This document shows positions 34,916 through 45,126 of a DNA stretch of 64,000 nucleotides, piece after piece. The stretch's first letter is position 1. Every line of letters begins with the position of its first letter. This DNA comes from Lampropedia cohaerens (GTDB lineage Bacteria > Pseudomonadota > Gammaproteobacteria > Burkholderiales > Burkholderiaceae_C). The position numbers and the translations under genes were made by a program. Location: NCBI RefSeq assembly GCF_001005215.1, contig NZ_LBNQ01000040.1:1-64000 (forward strand), read 5' to 3'. The notes below the pieces were generated by a model. That model saw nothing but the letters and a program-made list of their open reading frames with translations, made no database searches and had not been told where the DNA came from.

Positions 34916-35806
34916 TTACTGTTTGACCAGCGCCTTGAGGCGGCGCTTGACCATGGGCAGCACCAGGACGATGACGACCAGCACCGAAGCAATCAGGTTC
35001 AGATCCTGCGATTGCAAGCCGATCCAGTTGCTGTTGAGCGCCAGCGCAATGAAGAAGCGGTACAGCAGCGCGCCAATGATGACCGCCAGCGTCGCCCACA
35101 GGATGCGGCGCGACGGCAGCACACTCTCGCCGATGATGACGGCGGCCAGGCCAATCACGATGGTGCCAATTCCCATGGAGATATCGGCTCCGCCCTGGCT
35201 TTGCGCAAAAAGTGCCCCGCCGAGCGCGACCAGTGCATTGGAGATGGCCAGTCCGACCAGCTTGGCCCAGCCCGTGGCGACGCCTTGCGCATTGGCCATG
35301 CGAGGATTGGCGCCGGTGGCCCGCATCGCCAGTCCGCGCTCGGAGGAGAAATACAGATCCAGCACTACCTTGGCGATCAGCACGAAACACAACAGCACCA
35401 GCGGTTTCTCGATGTATTCCGGCCATGCACCCGGCATCAGGGCCGAGAACACCGTTGGCTCGAAGATCAACGGCACGTTGGGCCGGCCCATGATGCGCAG
35501 GTTGATGGAGTAGAGCGCCGTCATCATCAAGATGCCAGCGAGCAGGTCCATGATCTTCAGCCGCACATTGAGCCAGCCGGTGGCAAAGCCAGCCAGGGCG
35601 CCAGCGGCGGTTGCCGCTATGGTAGCCACGAAAGGATTGCTGCCTGAGGCGATCATTGTTGCCGCCACGGCTCCGCCAAGCGGAAAGGAGCCATCGACGG
35701 TGAGGTCGGGAAAGTTCAGGATTCGAAAGGAGATCAGCACGCCCAAGGCGACCAGGCCGAAAATCAGGCCGATCTCCATGGCGCCCATGAAGGCGTAGAA
35801 AGTCAT
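34916..35806 (-). CDS. ABC transporter permease
   Basis: A 296-residue inner-membrane protein with about eight to nine hydrophobic helices, starting AMEIGLIFGLVALGVLISFR followed by ILNFPDLTVDGSFPLGGAV. This is the BPD_transp_2 type (related to LivH/RbsC) that partners with ABC_sub_bind (PF04392) binding proteins. It provides the channel for the transporter whose ATPase follows. Confidence 0.92.
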   Translation of the reverse strand: MTFYAFMGAMEIGLIFGLVALGVLISFRILNFPDLTVDGSFPLGGAVAATMIASGSNPFVATIAATAAGALAGFATGWLNVRLKIMDLLAGILMMTALYSINLRIMGRPNVPLIFEPTVFSALMPGAWPEYIEKPLVLLCFVLIAKVVLDLYFSSERGLAMRATGANPRMANAQGVATGWAKLVGLAISNALVALGGALFAQSQGGADISMGIGTIVIGLAAVIIGESVLPSRRILWATLAVIIGALLYRFFIALALNSNWIGLQSQDLNLIASVLVVIVLVLPMVKRRLKALVKQ

Positions 35807-35943
35807 CGCGGTGGTCGGTGGAAGAACAGGCCCGGTTTACCAAACCTCCATGGCAGGCCCGGGCAGCCAAGGAAGCGAAAAAGGAGAGGCGCCCGCGTGG
35901 GCATCACTCTCCAGTCCAGAGGGCAGGCAAGAAAAGGTGCCGC

Positions 35944-36939
35944 TTATTCGATCACTTCCTTGGCGGAGGCAATGAGCTCCTGGCTCAGCGTGACGCCCTG
36001 GGCCTGTGCAGCCTTGGGGTTGACATACAGTGCCGTCTTGGTCGAGCGTTCGATGGCCATGCTGCCTGGTGCCTCGCCGTTGAGGATGCGCGCGACCATC
36101 TGGCCGGTCTGGCGACCCAGGTCACGGTAATCGATGCCGAGCGCGGCGATGGCGCCGCGCTTGACGCTGTCCGTGTCGGAGGCGACCAGGGGCAGCTTGG
36201 CTTCGACGGCGACCTTGACCAGCGACTCATAGGCCGACACGACGTTGTTGTCGGTATTGGTGTAGATCACATCCACCTTGCCAACCAGATTGCGGGCGGC
36301 AGCAGTGATGTCGACGGTGCGCGGCGCGGTGGACTCGACCAGTTCGATGCCCTGCGCCGGCAGGATCCGCTTGAGCTCCTCGACGACCACGACGGAGTTG
36401 GCCTCGCCGGGGTTGTAGACCATGCCGATGCGTTTGACGCCTGGGATGATTTGTTTGATCAGGTCCACCTGATCCTGCAGCGAAAGCGCGTCGGAGACGC
36501 CAGTGACGTTGGTGCCGCTGGGTTCCCAGCTCTTGACCAGTTGCGCGGCGATTGGATCCGTGACGGCGGAGAAGACGACGGGAATATCCTTGGTGGCCGA
36601 GACCACGGCCTGTGCCGACGGCGTGGCGATCGCCACGATGACATCGGGACGCTGGCCAATGTAATTGCGCGCGATCTGCGCCGCCGTGCCCGGATTGCCC
36701 TGGGCGCTCTGATATTGCCACTTGAGCTTGTCGCCGGTAAAGCCCGCTTCTTCCAGTGCCTCGCGCACGCCGTCGCGCACCGAATCAAGGGCAGGGTGTT
36801 CCACGATGGCCGTCACGGCGACCGACTTGCTTTGCGCCTGCGCATGGCTGGCACCAAAAATGACGGAGCTTGCCAGCACTGCGGCTGCAGCAATCTGCAG
36901 CAGGTGGCGACGTTGCGTGCGACAGGAAGAGGACGACAT
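35944..36939 (-). CDS. ABC transporter substrate-binding protein (PF04392 family)
   Basis: A 331-residue periplasmic binding protein. The signal peptide (RRHLLQIAAAAVLASSVIFG, ending SHAQAQ) precedes SVAVTAIVEHPALDSVRDG, then GQRPDVIVAIATPSAQAVVS, DIPVVFSAVTDPIAAQLV and YTNTDNNVVSAYESLVKV, all typical of the ABC_sub_bind family. Members with known ligands bind aromatic amino acids or related compounds; the ligand here is not determinable. It is the first gene of the transporter operon; the start at 36939 is preceded by GGGAG. Confidence 0.93.
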   Translation of the reverse strand: MSSSSCRTQRRHLLQIAAAAVLASSVIFGASHAQAQSKSVAVTAIVEHPALDSVRDGVREALEEAGFTGDKLKWQYQSAQGNPGTAAQIARNYIGQRPDVIVAIATPSAQAVVSATKDIPVVFSAVTDPIAAQLVKSWEPSGTNVTGVSDALSLQDQVDLIKQIIPGVKRIGMVYNPGEANSVVVVEELKRILPAQGIELVESTAPRTVDITAAARNLVGKVDVIYTNTDNNVVSAYESLVKVAVEAKLPLVASDTDSVKRGAIAALGIDYRDLGRQTGQMVARILNGEAPGSMAIERSTKTALYVNPKAAQAQGVTLSQELIASAKEVIE

Positions 36940-37430
36940 GGATACTCCCGGAAAAATCAATGCGATGGTTATGCGCGCCTGCCGGGCGAAGCCCTGGCAG
37001 GCACGGCATTTTGTAGCGCTGCCGGGCATCGTGCGACGCAGAGGCCCGCCCGCAATCGTAACGGATTCGTGACACGCTGGAAGGCAATGTTGACTGCTTA
37101 CTTTGCATCCCAAGCATCAGACCGTTGCGATATGCAGCGGCAGTTCTAGAACATCCTTACGATCTTTTCATGCGTCGCACCGATCCGCCTGGTGAGGCGA
37201 TGCAAGGCGCCATCCGCAAGTTGGGCTGGGTGCCCAGCGAGGATTTGCCATGCTGCAGTGCGCCGCGGGCGGTACACCCTCCAGGGCAGCCAGGCAAGAA
37301 CGCACCGTGCGGCGTTGCCCGCTGCACTTTGGCCCGACAGCGCACAGCATGAGAAGATCGCAAACAGGCGCTGAGCAAAATACGTGCCAGTTGCCACTGC
37401 GGGACTGTTTGCCACGTGGCACGCGCTGAA
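36940..37430. other. Intergenic region, no gene seen
   Basis: These 491 bases lie between the transporter operon start and the thiolase stop. Short overlapping open frames exist on both strands but none resembles a protein or has a good start. The transporter promoter must lie near its left end. I see no clear repeat or RNA structure. Confidence 0.4.
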
Positions 37431-38615
37431 TCAGACGCGCTCGAAAATGGCGGCGATGCCTTGGCCGCCGCCAATGCACATGGTCACTAGCGCATAGCGG
37501 CCCTGGATGCGATGCAGCTCATGGATGGCTTTGACGGTAATGACAGCGCCCGTGGCGCCGATGGGGTGGCCCAGCGAGATGCCCGAGCCATTGGGATTGA
37601 CCTTTGCCGGATCCAGTCCGAGATCGCGCGCGACGGCGCAGGCTTGCGCGGCAAAGGCCTCATTGGCTTCGATGACATCCAGATCGTCGACGGTCAGCCC
37701 CGCCTTCTGCAGCGCCAAGCGGCTTGCCGGTACGGGACCGATACCCATGTAAATCGGTTCGACTCCGGCATGGGCATACGCCACCAGCCGCGCCAGCGGC
37801 TTGAGTCCTTTCTGTGCGGCTATGTGGGCGTCGGCAAGCACGACGGCCGCTGCGGCATCGTTGAGACCGGACGCGTTGCCCGCTGTGACCGTACCGCCAT
37901 CCTTGATGAAGACTGGCCTGAGTTTCGCAAAATCCTCCAGCCTGGCGTTGGTGCGAAAGTGCTCGTCGGTGTCAAAGACGACTTCTCCTTTGCGCGAAGT
38001 GCTCACGACCGGGACGATCTGCTCCTTGAAATAGCCGCCAAGCACCGCACGCTCGGCCCGCTGATGGCTCTCATGTGCGAGTTGGTCCTGGGTTTCGCGG
38101 CTGATGCCCCATCGCTTAGCGATGTTCTCGGCCGTCACGCCCATGTGGATGTTCTTGAACGGATCGTGCAGGGCGCCGACCATCATGTCCACCAGCGTAG
38201 TGTCGCCCATACGGGCCCCCCAGCGGGTGTTGAGGCTGGCATAGGGGGCCCGGCTCATGCTCTCGGCGCCGCCGCCAACCGCAATGTCGGCATCGCCCAG
38301 CAAGATGGCCTGGCTGGCAGAGACGATGGCCTGCAGGCCCGAGCCGCACAGGCGGTTGACGTTGAAGGCGGGCGTCTCGACCGGGCAGCCTCCCTCAATG
38401 GCGGCCACGCGCGAGAGGTACATGTCGCGTGGCTCGGTATTGACCACGTGCCCGAACACCACATGACCGACGCTGGCGCCGTCCAGCTGGGCCCGCACCA
38501 GCGATTCCTTCACGACCAGGGCCCCGAGTGTGGTGGGCGCCACATCTTTCAGACTGCCGCCAAAGGTTCCAATGGCCGTACGCACGGCACTGACGACAAC
38601 GACTTCGCGTTTCAT
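37431..38615 (-). CDS. Acetyl-CoA acetyltransferase / beta-ketothiolase
   Basis: A 394-residue thiolase: [20 protein letters not shown], the nucleophilic cysteine in [35 protein letters not shown] with the catalytic His, and [17 protein letters not shown] with the second Cys. It condenses two acetyl-CoA or cleaves beta-ketoacyl-CoA. A phasin gene next door suggests a polyhydroxyalkanoate (PhaA/BktB-like) or ketolysis role, but no phaC or phaB is adjacent. AAGGAGA precedes the ATG at 38615. Confidence 0.93.
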   Translation of the reverse strand: MKREVVVVSAVRTAIGTFGGSLKDVAPTTLGALVVKESLVRAQLDGASVGHVVFGHVVNTEPRDMYLSRVAAIEGGCPVETPAFNVNRLCGSGLQAIVSASQAILLGDADIAVGGGAESMSRAPYASLNTRWGARMGDTTLVDMMVGALHDPFKNIHMGVTAENIAKRWGISRETQDQLAHESHQRAERAVLGGYFKEQIVPVVSTSRKGEVVFDTDEHFRTNARLEDFAKLRPVFIKDGGTVTAGNASGLNDAAAAVVLADAHIAAQKGLKPLARLVAYAHAGVEPIYMGIGPVPASRLALQKAGLTVDDLDVIEANEAFAAQACAVARDLGLDPAKVNPNGSGISLGHPIGATGAVITVKAIHELHRIQGRYALVTMCIGGGQGIAAIFERV

Positions 38616-38863
38616 GGTGTCTCCTTGAAGATGGGAATAGACGGGGCTGTCGCCTTTGTCACCAGATGCGCAAGCCCTGAACGCCAGCCGCGCTGTCATC
38701 AAGCAGGCGGCTGCCGCATTCGATCGAGGACAAGGCAAAAGGCCTACCATCATGGCATTGTTTCTGCCCGCCGCAACTGCGGCGGCGACAGAAGTGCAAA
38801 ACTGGTGACAGCGCCTGCATGGCTCAGGCCATCTACTCCAAGGTTGGGTGGAACGACGTCAAG

Positions 38864-38896
38864 CCAAAAAAAGAGGCCCGGAGAGATCCGGGCCTA
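38864..38896 (-). terminator. Strong rho-independent terminator of the phasin gene
   Basis: On the minus strand a perfect 9-bp stem AGGCCCGGA/TCCGGGCCT (38895-38887 and 38882-38874) with a four-base loop is followed by CTTTTTTTGG. It lies about 105 bases beyond the phasin stop and separates it from the thiolase gene downstream. Confidence 0.93.
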
Positions 38897-38999
38897 AAGG
38901 ATCCATGAAGTGACTTCGAAAGGATCCAAGGAGACAACTTTTACGCATGCATGTGCATGAGTTCACCGCATCGCAGCGCAACACGGCGCGTGCGCGGCA

Positions 39000-39554
39000 T
39001 CATGGTGTGCGGCGTCGTGTGGTGCTGGACTTGGCGACATTGGCGGCACTTTCGGTGACCGCGTTGAAATTTGCTTGCGCCACGTCCGAGGCCTGCTTGA
39101 CGGACTTCTGCACGGATTCGAAGGCATTGTTGGCGGCAGAAAGTGCGCTGCGCACGACGGCCACCGATGCCTCCGTGCCCGCAGGCGCATTTTTGGCAGC
39201 GCTTTCCACCAGATTGTTGATGGCCTGCTGCGTCTCTGCGGTGCGCTCCTCAATGACCTTGCTCAATTCCTGACCGTTCTCGGCAGCAATCTCGTAGAGC
39301 TGGCGGCTGTAATTGGCGACCTTCTCGACCAACGGCTGCAGCGCGCTGGACTGCAGCGCTGCCAGTTCCTGCGCGTCCTTGACGGACAGGATCGCCTGGC
39401 TGTGCTTTTGCACGTCGGACAGCGCCTCGCGCGCGACCTTCACGTTCAGCGCGATCAGCTTTTCGACGCTCTCGAACGTCTTGTTGGTCAGGCCGAACAG
39501 CTGTTCGACATTGGCCTTGTGCGCAGCCAGGATTTGCTCAGGGGTCAGTGCCAT
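39000..39554 (-). CDS. Phasin family protein
   Basis: A 184-residue phasin (Phasin_2): [40 protein letters not shown], and long amphipathic helices ([20 protein letters not shown]-like region) ending in a basic Ser/Thr-Arg tail. Phasins coat polyhydroxybutyrate granules and control their number and size. It is expected to be highly expressed; a strong terminator follows. Start at 39554 behind GGAGAGAG. Confidence 0.94.
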   Translation of the reverse strand: MALTPEQILAAHKANVEQLFGLTNKTFESVEKLIALNVKVAREALSDVQKHSQAILSVKDAQELAALQSSALQPLVEKVANYSRQLYEIAAENGQELSKVIEERTAETQQAINNLVESAAKNAPAGTEASVAVVRSALSAANNAFESVQKSVKQASDVAQANFNAVTESAANVAKSSTTRRRTP

Positions 39555-39717
39555 GGTCTCTCTCCGGTTCAAAAGGTGGAAGGCTGCTGGCATTCCGAAC
39601 GGTATGGTGCGGTGCAGCATGGAGCTGATTATGCGCACCTTCCGAACATGGTGCAAGCATCTTTGTGCACTGCAACAAATTGAACTGAAACAAATCGTAA
39701 ATGCGCGTGAAGGCGGA

Positions 39718-40221
39718 TTACTCCGCTGTCAACATGGCACGCATGCCTTGCAGTGCATGGAGGACCGTCGCCTGGCGCACCTGCTGGCGGTCGCCAGGAA
39801 ACACGTGGGAGGCGCATCGGTAGCCGTCAGGCCCCGCCCAGCAGAACCAGACCAGGCCTACCGGTTTCGATGGGGTGCCGCCGCCGGGTCCGGCGATGCC
39901 GGTAACAGCGACGGCGTAGCTGGCGGCACTGCGTGCCAGTGCGCCGCAGGCCATGGCCTGCGCGACTTCCTCGCTGACCGCGCCGTGCGTAGCAATGCTG
40001 GCGGCGTCGACACCGAGCATCTGCTGCTTGGCCCTATTGGAGTAGGTCACCATGCCTCGGTCAAACCAGCCGCTGGAGCCAGGCACGTCCGTACACGCTG
40101 CGGCGATGAGTCCGCCCGTGCAGCTTTCGGCGGTGCACAGCATGGCTTGGCGCTGCAGCAGCAGCTCGGCGATATCTGCAACGAGTGCAATGGCAGAGGT
40201 GGTGGCGTTGGCGGTATTCAT
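39718..40221 (-). CDS. pncC: CinA-family nicotinamide-nucleotide amidohydrolase
   Basis: A 167-residue stand-alone CinA C-terminal domain: [58 protein letters not shown] and [10 protein letters not shown]. PncC deamidates NMN to NaMN, salvaging by-products of NAD-dependent DNA ligase. It starts 15 bases after pgpA in the same direction, a common pairing. Confidence 0.93.
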   Translation of the reverse strand: MNTANATTSAIALVADIAELLLQRQAMLCTAESCTGGLIAAACTDVPGSSGWFDRGMVTYSNRAKQQMLGVDAASIATHGAVSEEVAQAMACGALARSAASYAVAVTGIAGPGGGTPSKPVGLVWFCWAGPDGYRCASHVFPGDRQQVRQATVLHALQGMRAMLTAE

Positions 40222-40236
40222 GGCGCAGAAGCCTGT

Positions 40237-40755
40237 TCAGGCAAGGAGATGGACGCCGGCGGCGATGACCAGCAAAGTACAGAACGCGGCGACCAGATCG
40301 TCCCACAGAATGCCCCAGGCGCCACGCCAGCCCGGGCCCTTGAACTTCCGATCGGCCCAGCGCACGGGCTGCGGCTTGACCGCATCAAAAAAGCGAAACA
40401 GGCCAAAAGCCAGCACCTGCAACCACCATGCCGCCGGGTCAATCAGCCAAAGTATCAGCCAGAACGCGACGATTTCATCCCACACGACGGCGCCCGGGTC
40501 ATCCACGTCCAGTGTGCGTGCGGTGACTTGACACGCCCACCAACCGACCAGCAATGCGCCGATGAGAAGCAGCGCCAGCCAGGCATCGCTTAGACGCGCC
40601 AACAGCAGGTTGTAGCTTACCCATGCGAACAGCGTACCGACCGTGCCGGGGGCAATGGGGCTTTTGCCACTGCCAAACCCCAGCGCGATGGCATAGGCCG
40701 GGCGCGTCAGTGGCAGTGTGTGTGGCGAGAAGGATGGGGGCGGGGAAACCTGCAT
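40237..40755 (-). CDS. pgpA: Phosphatidylglycerophosphatase A
   Basis: A 172-residue inner-membrane enzyme dephosphorylating phosphatidylglycerophosphate. Motifs are LGFGSGKSPIAPGTVGTLFA, DPGAVVWDEIVAFWL with the metal-binding acidic pair, and FRFFDAVKPQPVRWADRKF. Three to four membrane helices are visible. The start at 40755 (MQVSPPPSFSPHTLPLTRPA) removes a long unlikely N-terminal extension. Confidence 0.94.
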   Translation of the reverse strand: MQVSPPPSFSPHTLPLTRPAYAIALGFGSGKSPIAPGTVGTLFAWVSYNLLLARLSDAWLALLLIGALLVGWWACQVTARTLDVDDPGAVVWDEIVAFWLILWLIDPAAWWLQVLAFGLFRFFDAVKPQPVRWADRKFKGPGWRGAWGILWDDLVAAFCTLLVIAAGVHLLA

Positions 40756-40936
40756 ATAGAAAATAGCACGGTCGTGCGAAACTTGGTCATCAGAGCGGCG
40801 CTGGCGCGCCGAGCGGGCATGTCCGAGGGAGACGAACGCGCGTCGGGCCGGTGGCGTGTGCCGTTGCCGCAGCGTGGGTGGACTACCAGCGTCCCGGCCA
40901 AGTATATGCACTGACAACAACGAAGGAGACAACCTT

Positions 40937-42610
40937 ATGACTGACCGTCCCTGGCTTGCAGCCTATCCGCGGGGCGTTCCCGCCGATGTCGATCCCGACC
41001 AGTACGCTTCGCTCGTGCAGCTTTTGGAGGAAGCTTTTCGTGCGCACGCACAGAAAATCGCTTACAGCTACATGGGGCAGGATTTCACCTTCGCGCAGGT
41101 CGACGCGCAAAGCAGAGCTTTCGCAGCGTACCTGCAGGGGCTCGGCCTGCAGCCAGGTGATCGCGTCGCGGTGATGATGCCCAACGTCGTGCAGTATCCT
41201 GTCACAGTCGCGGCAATTCTCAGGGCGGGACTGGTGCTGGTGAATGTCAACCCGCTCTACACGGCACGCGAGCTGGAGCATCAACTCAATGATTCCGGCG
41301 CACGCGCCATCGTCATCGTCGAGAACTTCGCCCAGACACTGCAGCAGTGCCGCGCCAGAACGGCAGTGCGCCACGTTGTGCTGGCCAGCATGGGCGATCA
41401 GCTCGGCCTGTTCAAGGGGGCGTTGGTCAACTATGTGGTGCGCAACGTCAAGAAGATGGTGCCTGCATTTGACATCGCGGATGCGGTGCGTTTCAACGAC
41501 GCCTTGCGCCAGGGCGCGGGGCAGTCGTTAAAGCCGGTGCAGATCAGCGGCGCAGATATGGCGCTGCTGCAGTACACCGGCGGCACCACGGGGGTGAGCA
41601 AGGGGGCGGTGCTGAGCCACCGCAACCTTGTGGCCAATGTATTGCAGACCGATGTCTGGAACAAGCCGGCCATGGATGCCATTCCCGCCGGCGAGCAGCC
41701 TACGCTGGTGTGCGCCTTGCCGCTCTACCATATCTTTGCCTTCACGGTGAACATGATGCTAGGCATGCGCATGGGCGCCCGCAATATTTTGATTCCTAAC
41801 GCGCGCGATCTCTCGGCCGTGCTCAAGGAGCTGTCGCGACACACTTTTCACCTGTTCCCGGCGGTCAACACACTGTTCAACGGGCTGCTGCACCATCCGG
41901 ATTTCGAGACCGTGAACTGGCGCAATCTGAAGATCTCGATCGGCGGAGGGATGGCGGTGCAGAGCGCAGTGGCCAAACTGTGGCTGGAAAAAACCGGCTG
42001 TCCGATCTGCGAGGGCTATGGCCTGTCCGAGACCAGTCCCTGTGTCACCTGCAACCCGGTCATGGCACGGGAGTTTTCCGGAACTATCGGTGTTCCGCTA
42101 CCCAGCACGGACGTGCGGTGTATTGATGACGAGGGCAGGCCGGTACCACATGGCGAGCCTGGCGAAGTGGCCATCAAGGGGCCGCAGGTGATGCAGGGAT
42201 ACTGGCAACGGCCCGACGAGACCGCCAAGGTCATGACCGACGACGGCTATTTTCGCTCCGGCGACATCGGCATCATGGACGATGCGGGATTTGTACGTAT
42301 CGTTGACCGCAAGAAGGACATGGTGCTCGTCAGCGGTTTCAACGTTTTCCCCAATGAGATCGAGGATGTGATCGTTGCCATGCCTGGCGTGCTTGAGTGC
42401 GCGGCAGTGGGCGTGCCCGACGAAAAGACCGGCGAGGCCATCAAGCTGGTCATCGTCAAGGCTGATCCCGATCTGACCGAGGAGGCGGTGCGCCAGTATG
42501 CGGCAACCAACCTGACCAACTACAAGCGTCCGAAGTACATCGAGTTTCGCGATGCGCTGCCCAAGACGCCGGTTGGCAAGATCCTGCGGCGCGAATTGCG
42601 GGGCGCTTGA
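40937..42610 (+). CDS. fadD: Long-chain fatty acid-CoA ligase
   Basis: A 557-residue acyl-CoA synthetase. AMP-binding motif I is YTGGTTGVSKGAVLSHRN, followed by CEGYGLSETSP, the YFRSGDIGIMDDAGFVRIVD core and the C-terminal catalytic lysine in LPKTPVGKILRREL. The start MTDRPWLAAYPRGVPADVD is FadD-like, preceded by GAAGGAGA. It activates fatty acids for beta-oxidation. Confidence 0.94.
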   Translation: MTDRPWLAAYPRGVPADVDPDQYASLVQLLEEAFRAHAQKIAYSYMGQDFTFAQVDAQSRAFAAYLQGLGLQPGDRVAVMMPNVVQYPVTVAAILRAGLVLVNVNPLYTARELEHQLNDSGARAIVIVENFAQTLQQCRARTAVRHVVLASMGDQLGLFKGALVNYVVRNVKKMVPAFDIADAVRFNDALRQGAGQSLKPVQISGADMALLQYTGGTTGVSKGAVLSHRNLVANVLQTDVWNKPAMDAIPAGEQPTLVCALPLYHIFAFTVNMMLGMRMGARNILIPNARDLSAVLKELSRHTFHLFPAVNTLFNGLLHHPDFETVNWRNLKISIGGGMAVQSAVAKLWLEKTGCPICEGYGLSETSPCVTCNPVMAREFSGTIGVPLPSTDVRCIDDEGRPVPHGEPGEVAIKGPQVMQGYWQRPDETAKVMTDDGYFRSGDIGIMDDAGFVRIVDRKKDMVLVSGFNVFPNEIEDVIVAMPGVLECAAVGVPDEKTGEAIKLVIVKADPDLTEEAVRQYAATNLTNYKRPKYIEFRDALPKTPVGKILRRELRGA

Positions 42611-42686
42611 GCTGCAGCCGCGCCGACACCGTGGGGCGGGCCGCGGCCAGCGGCCCTTGCGCACGCGAAGGCCGCGCGCAAAGGGC

Positions 42687-43880
42687 TCAGGCCGTGGCGC
42701 GGCGTTGCAGCACCTCGAAGGCCGGCAGTTGTTTGCCCTCGAGCACTTCGAGAAACGCGCCCCCGCCCGTGGAGATGTAGCCGATTTGCTGCTCCAGACC
42801 GTATTTAGCGATCGCCGCCAGCGTGTCGCCGCCGCCTGCAATGCTGAATGCCGGCGATTCGGCGATCGCCTTGGCAATAGTCTGCGTGCCGTGTGAAAAG
42901 GGCTCCATTTCGAACACGCCCACCGGACCGTTCCAGACGATGGTGCCGGCGTCGGTCAGCCTGTGGGCCAGCTGCGTGGCCGTCTGCGGGCCGATGTCGA
43001 GGATCATCTCGTCGGGCAGCACTTCCGTGGCAGCCTTGACGGTGGCCTTGGCGCTGGCAGAAAACTCGTGGGCCACCACCACATCCTGGGGAATCGGCAC
43101 CTCCGATCCGCGCGCCTTCATCATGGCAATGATGGCCTTGGCCTCATCGACAAGGTCCGGTTCGGCCAGGCTCTTGCCGATTGGCAGGCCGGCCGCGAGC
43201 ATGAAGGTGTTGGCAATGCCGCCACCGACGATCAATGTGTCGACCTTGCCCGCCAGGCTGCGCAGGATCGTCAGCTTGGTCGAGACCTTGGAGCCGCCAA
43301 CGATGGCGACGACCGGCGGCTTGGGTTCGCGCAAGGCCTTGGTCAGTGCATCGATTTCCGCTGCCAGCAACGGGCCGGCACTGGCCACCGGTGCGTATTC
43401 CGCAACGCCATAGGTGGATGCCTCCGCGCGGTGTGCGGTGCCAAAGGCGTCGTGCACGAAAATATCGCACAGGGCCGCCATCTTCTTTGCCAAGGCGGGG
43501 TCGTTCTTTTTCTCGCCGGAATTGCCGCGGCAGTTTTCGAGCAATACGACTTGCCCTGGCGTGACCTGCACGCCATCGACCCAATCCTTGACCAGTGGCA
43601 CCTCGCGCCCCAACAGCTGCCCCAGCCGCTTCGCAACCGGTGCCAGCGAATCCGCGGGCGTCAGCGCGCCCTCGGCAGGGCGGCCCAGGTGGCTGGTCAC
43701 CATGACGGCTGCGCCTGCATCAAGCGCCGCCTGGATTGCCGGTACGGAGGCGCGAATGCGCGTGTCGTCGCCGATGCTGCCATCATCGGCGATAGGGACA
43801 TTCAAGTCGGCGCGGATCAGCACCCGCTTATTGGCCACGCGGCCCTGGGTGCACAAGTCGGTGAATCGGATGAATTGCAT
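42687..43880 (-). CDS. pgk: Phosphoglycerate kinase
   Basis: A 397-residue glycolytic enzyme: [68 protein letters not shown], and the nucleotide-binding [17 protein letters not shown] and [11 protein letters not shown]. It interconverts 1,3-bisphosphoglycerate and 3-phosphoglycerate. Full length, single gene, divergent from nothing closely linked. Confidence 0.97.
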   Translation of the reverse strand: MQFIRFTDLCTQGRVANKRVLIRADLNVPIADDGSIGDDTRIRASVPAIQAALDAGAAVMVTSHLGRPAEGALTPADSLAPVAKRLGQLLGREVPLVKDWVDGVQVTPGQVVLLENCRGNSGEKKNDPALAKKMAALCDIFVHDAFGTAHRAEASTYGVAEYAPVASAGPLLAAEIDALTKALREPKPPVVAIVGGSKVSTKLTILRSLAGKVDTLIVGGGIANTFMLAAGLPIGKSLAEPDLVDEAKAIIAMMKARGSEVPIPQDVVVAHEFSASAKATVKAATEVLPDEMILDIGPQTATQLAHRLTDAGTIVWNGPVGVFEMEPFSHGTQTIAKAIAESPAFSIAGGGDTLAAIAKYGLEQQIGYISTGGGAFLEVLEGKQLPAFEVLQRRATA

Positions 43881-43985
43881 GCAGTCTCCTGATGAAGGGC
43901 GTTATGAACAGGTTCTGCCCGGGGTCCGTATTGTCGGCCAACTGGCAGCGAAGGGGCGCTTCGTGGCGCGTGTGGGCGCAGGGCA

Positions 43986-44345
43986 CTACCACCCGAGCAG
44001 CAGCCGCAGGGGCAGATACACCAGCATACCGGCCACGATCGTGCCCATGATGCCGCGCCGCCAGTAATAGTAGCCACAGGCTGCAGGCGCAGCCCAGAGG
44101 CGGGCGTCCTGCCATGACAACGCCAGCGTGCCAGTCTCGGTGGCCATCAGCTCCGGCACGATGACGGCGGCCAGTGCCGCGAGGGGCGCATAGCGAAGCC
44201 CCCGACGCAGCCACTGCGGCATGGGAAGTTCGCGGCGCGGAATCATGAAAAATGCCCGCGTGAGAATGGTCACGACAGTTAGCCCGGCAATGGCCAGCCA
44301 CAACCGGGCCTGCTCGCTGTCCAGGATATGGGGCAGGATGTTCAT
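43986..44345 (-). CDS. azlD: AzlD family branched-chain amino acid exporter subunit (pair 1)
   Basis: A 119-residue membrane protein with four hydrophobic segments (LWLAIAGLTVVTILTRAFFM, PLAALAAVIVPELMA among them), the AzlD pattern. Its ATG overlaps the azlC stop as ATGA, so the two subunits are translated together. A second, divergent-sequence pair exists at 60077-61134. Confidence 0.88.
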   Translation of the reverse strand: MNILPHILDSEQARLWLAIAGLTVVTILTRAFFMIPRRELPMPQWLRRGLRYAPLAALAAVIVPELMATETGTLALSWQDARLWAAPAACGYYYWRRGIMGTIVAGMLVYLPLRLLLGW

Positions 44346-45112
44346 GGCTGGCGCTGGCGCTGGCGCTGGCGGTGGTCCCGCACGACCTGCTCGGCGGACT
44401 CGAACAGTAACCCGATGGCGATGGCTGCGCCAATTGCCACGAGAATGTTCAGTTTGAGGGGCAGGCCATAGGCCATTACGGCCACACTGCCAGCGACGAT
44501 GACTGCCAACCAGGAGTAACGGTCCTGCAGCAACGACAGTGTTACCGCCAGCAGAGCCAGAATGCCGGCGAAACCCAGTCCCCAGTGCATGGGGATGAAG
44601 TGGGCCAGGAAGATGCCCAGCAGCGAGGTCGCCTGCCACACCAGCCAAGTTGTTGCTGCACCGCCCCAGAAGTAGGGCTCCTGTTCCGGTGCAGGGGAAG
44701 GATCCTTGAAGCGCCGGAAAAACAGCACAAACAACATGTCCGAACAGGCATACATCATGGCCAGGCGCTTGGCCAGAGGCAGGTGCCCAAAAGGCTGGCG
44801 CCACAGGCTGCTGAAGATCACAAACCGCAGGTTCACGCAGGCAGCCGTCAGCCAGATCACCCACAGCGGCGAGTGCGCCGCCAGCAACGGCAGTATCGCC
44901 AGCTGTGCGCTGCCTGCATAGACCAGCAGGGACATGGCGACGGCCATCGAGACGGACAGGCCGCTCTTGACCATGGCCACGCCAGTGACCAGGCCCCAGG
45001 CCCCTACGCCCAGCGCGACTTGCAGTTGTCCCTGCACACCTTCGCGGAAAGCCGGTTGGCGGGCCATCGCGGCGCGTCGCTGCCATGGGACCATCGGGCA
45101 CCGTGTGGACAT
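44342..45112 (-). CDS. azlC: AzlC family amino acid exporter large subunit (pair 1)
   Basis: A 256-residue protein with seven to eight membrane helices: ALGVGAWGLVTGVAMVKSGL, LLVYAGSAQLAILPLLAA, WLTAACVNLRFVIFSSLW are classical AzlC features. With AzlD it exports branched-chain amino acids or analogues. The C-terminus is an unusual Arg-Gln repeat (RQRQRQRQ). The start may be at the first ATG (45112) or an internal ATG (M-A-R-Q-P-A-F) 15 residues later. Confidence 0.9.
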   Translation of the reverse strand: MSTRCPMVPWQRRAAMARQPAFREGVQGQLQVALGVGAWGLVTGVAMVKSGLSVSMAVAMSLLVYAGSAQLAILPLLAAHSPLWVIWLTAACVNLRFVIFSSLWRQPFGHLPLAKRLAMMYACSDMLFVLFFRRFKDPSPAPEQEPYFWGGAATTWLVWQATSLLGIFLAHFIPMHWGLGFAGILALLAVTLSLLQDRYSWLAVIVAGSVAVMAYGLPLKLNILVAIGAAIAIGLLFESAEQVVRDHRQRQRQRQP

Positions 45113-45126
45113 GGTGGCCTGGCGTC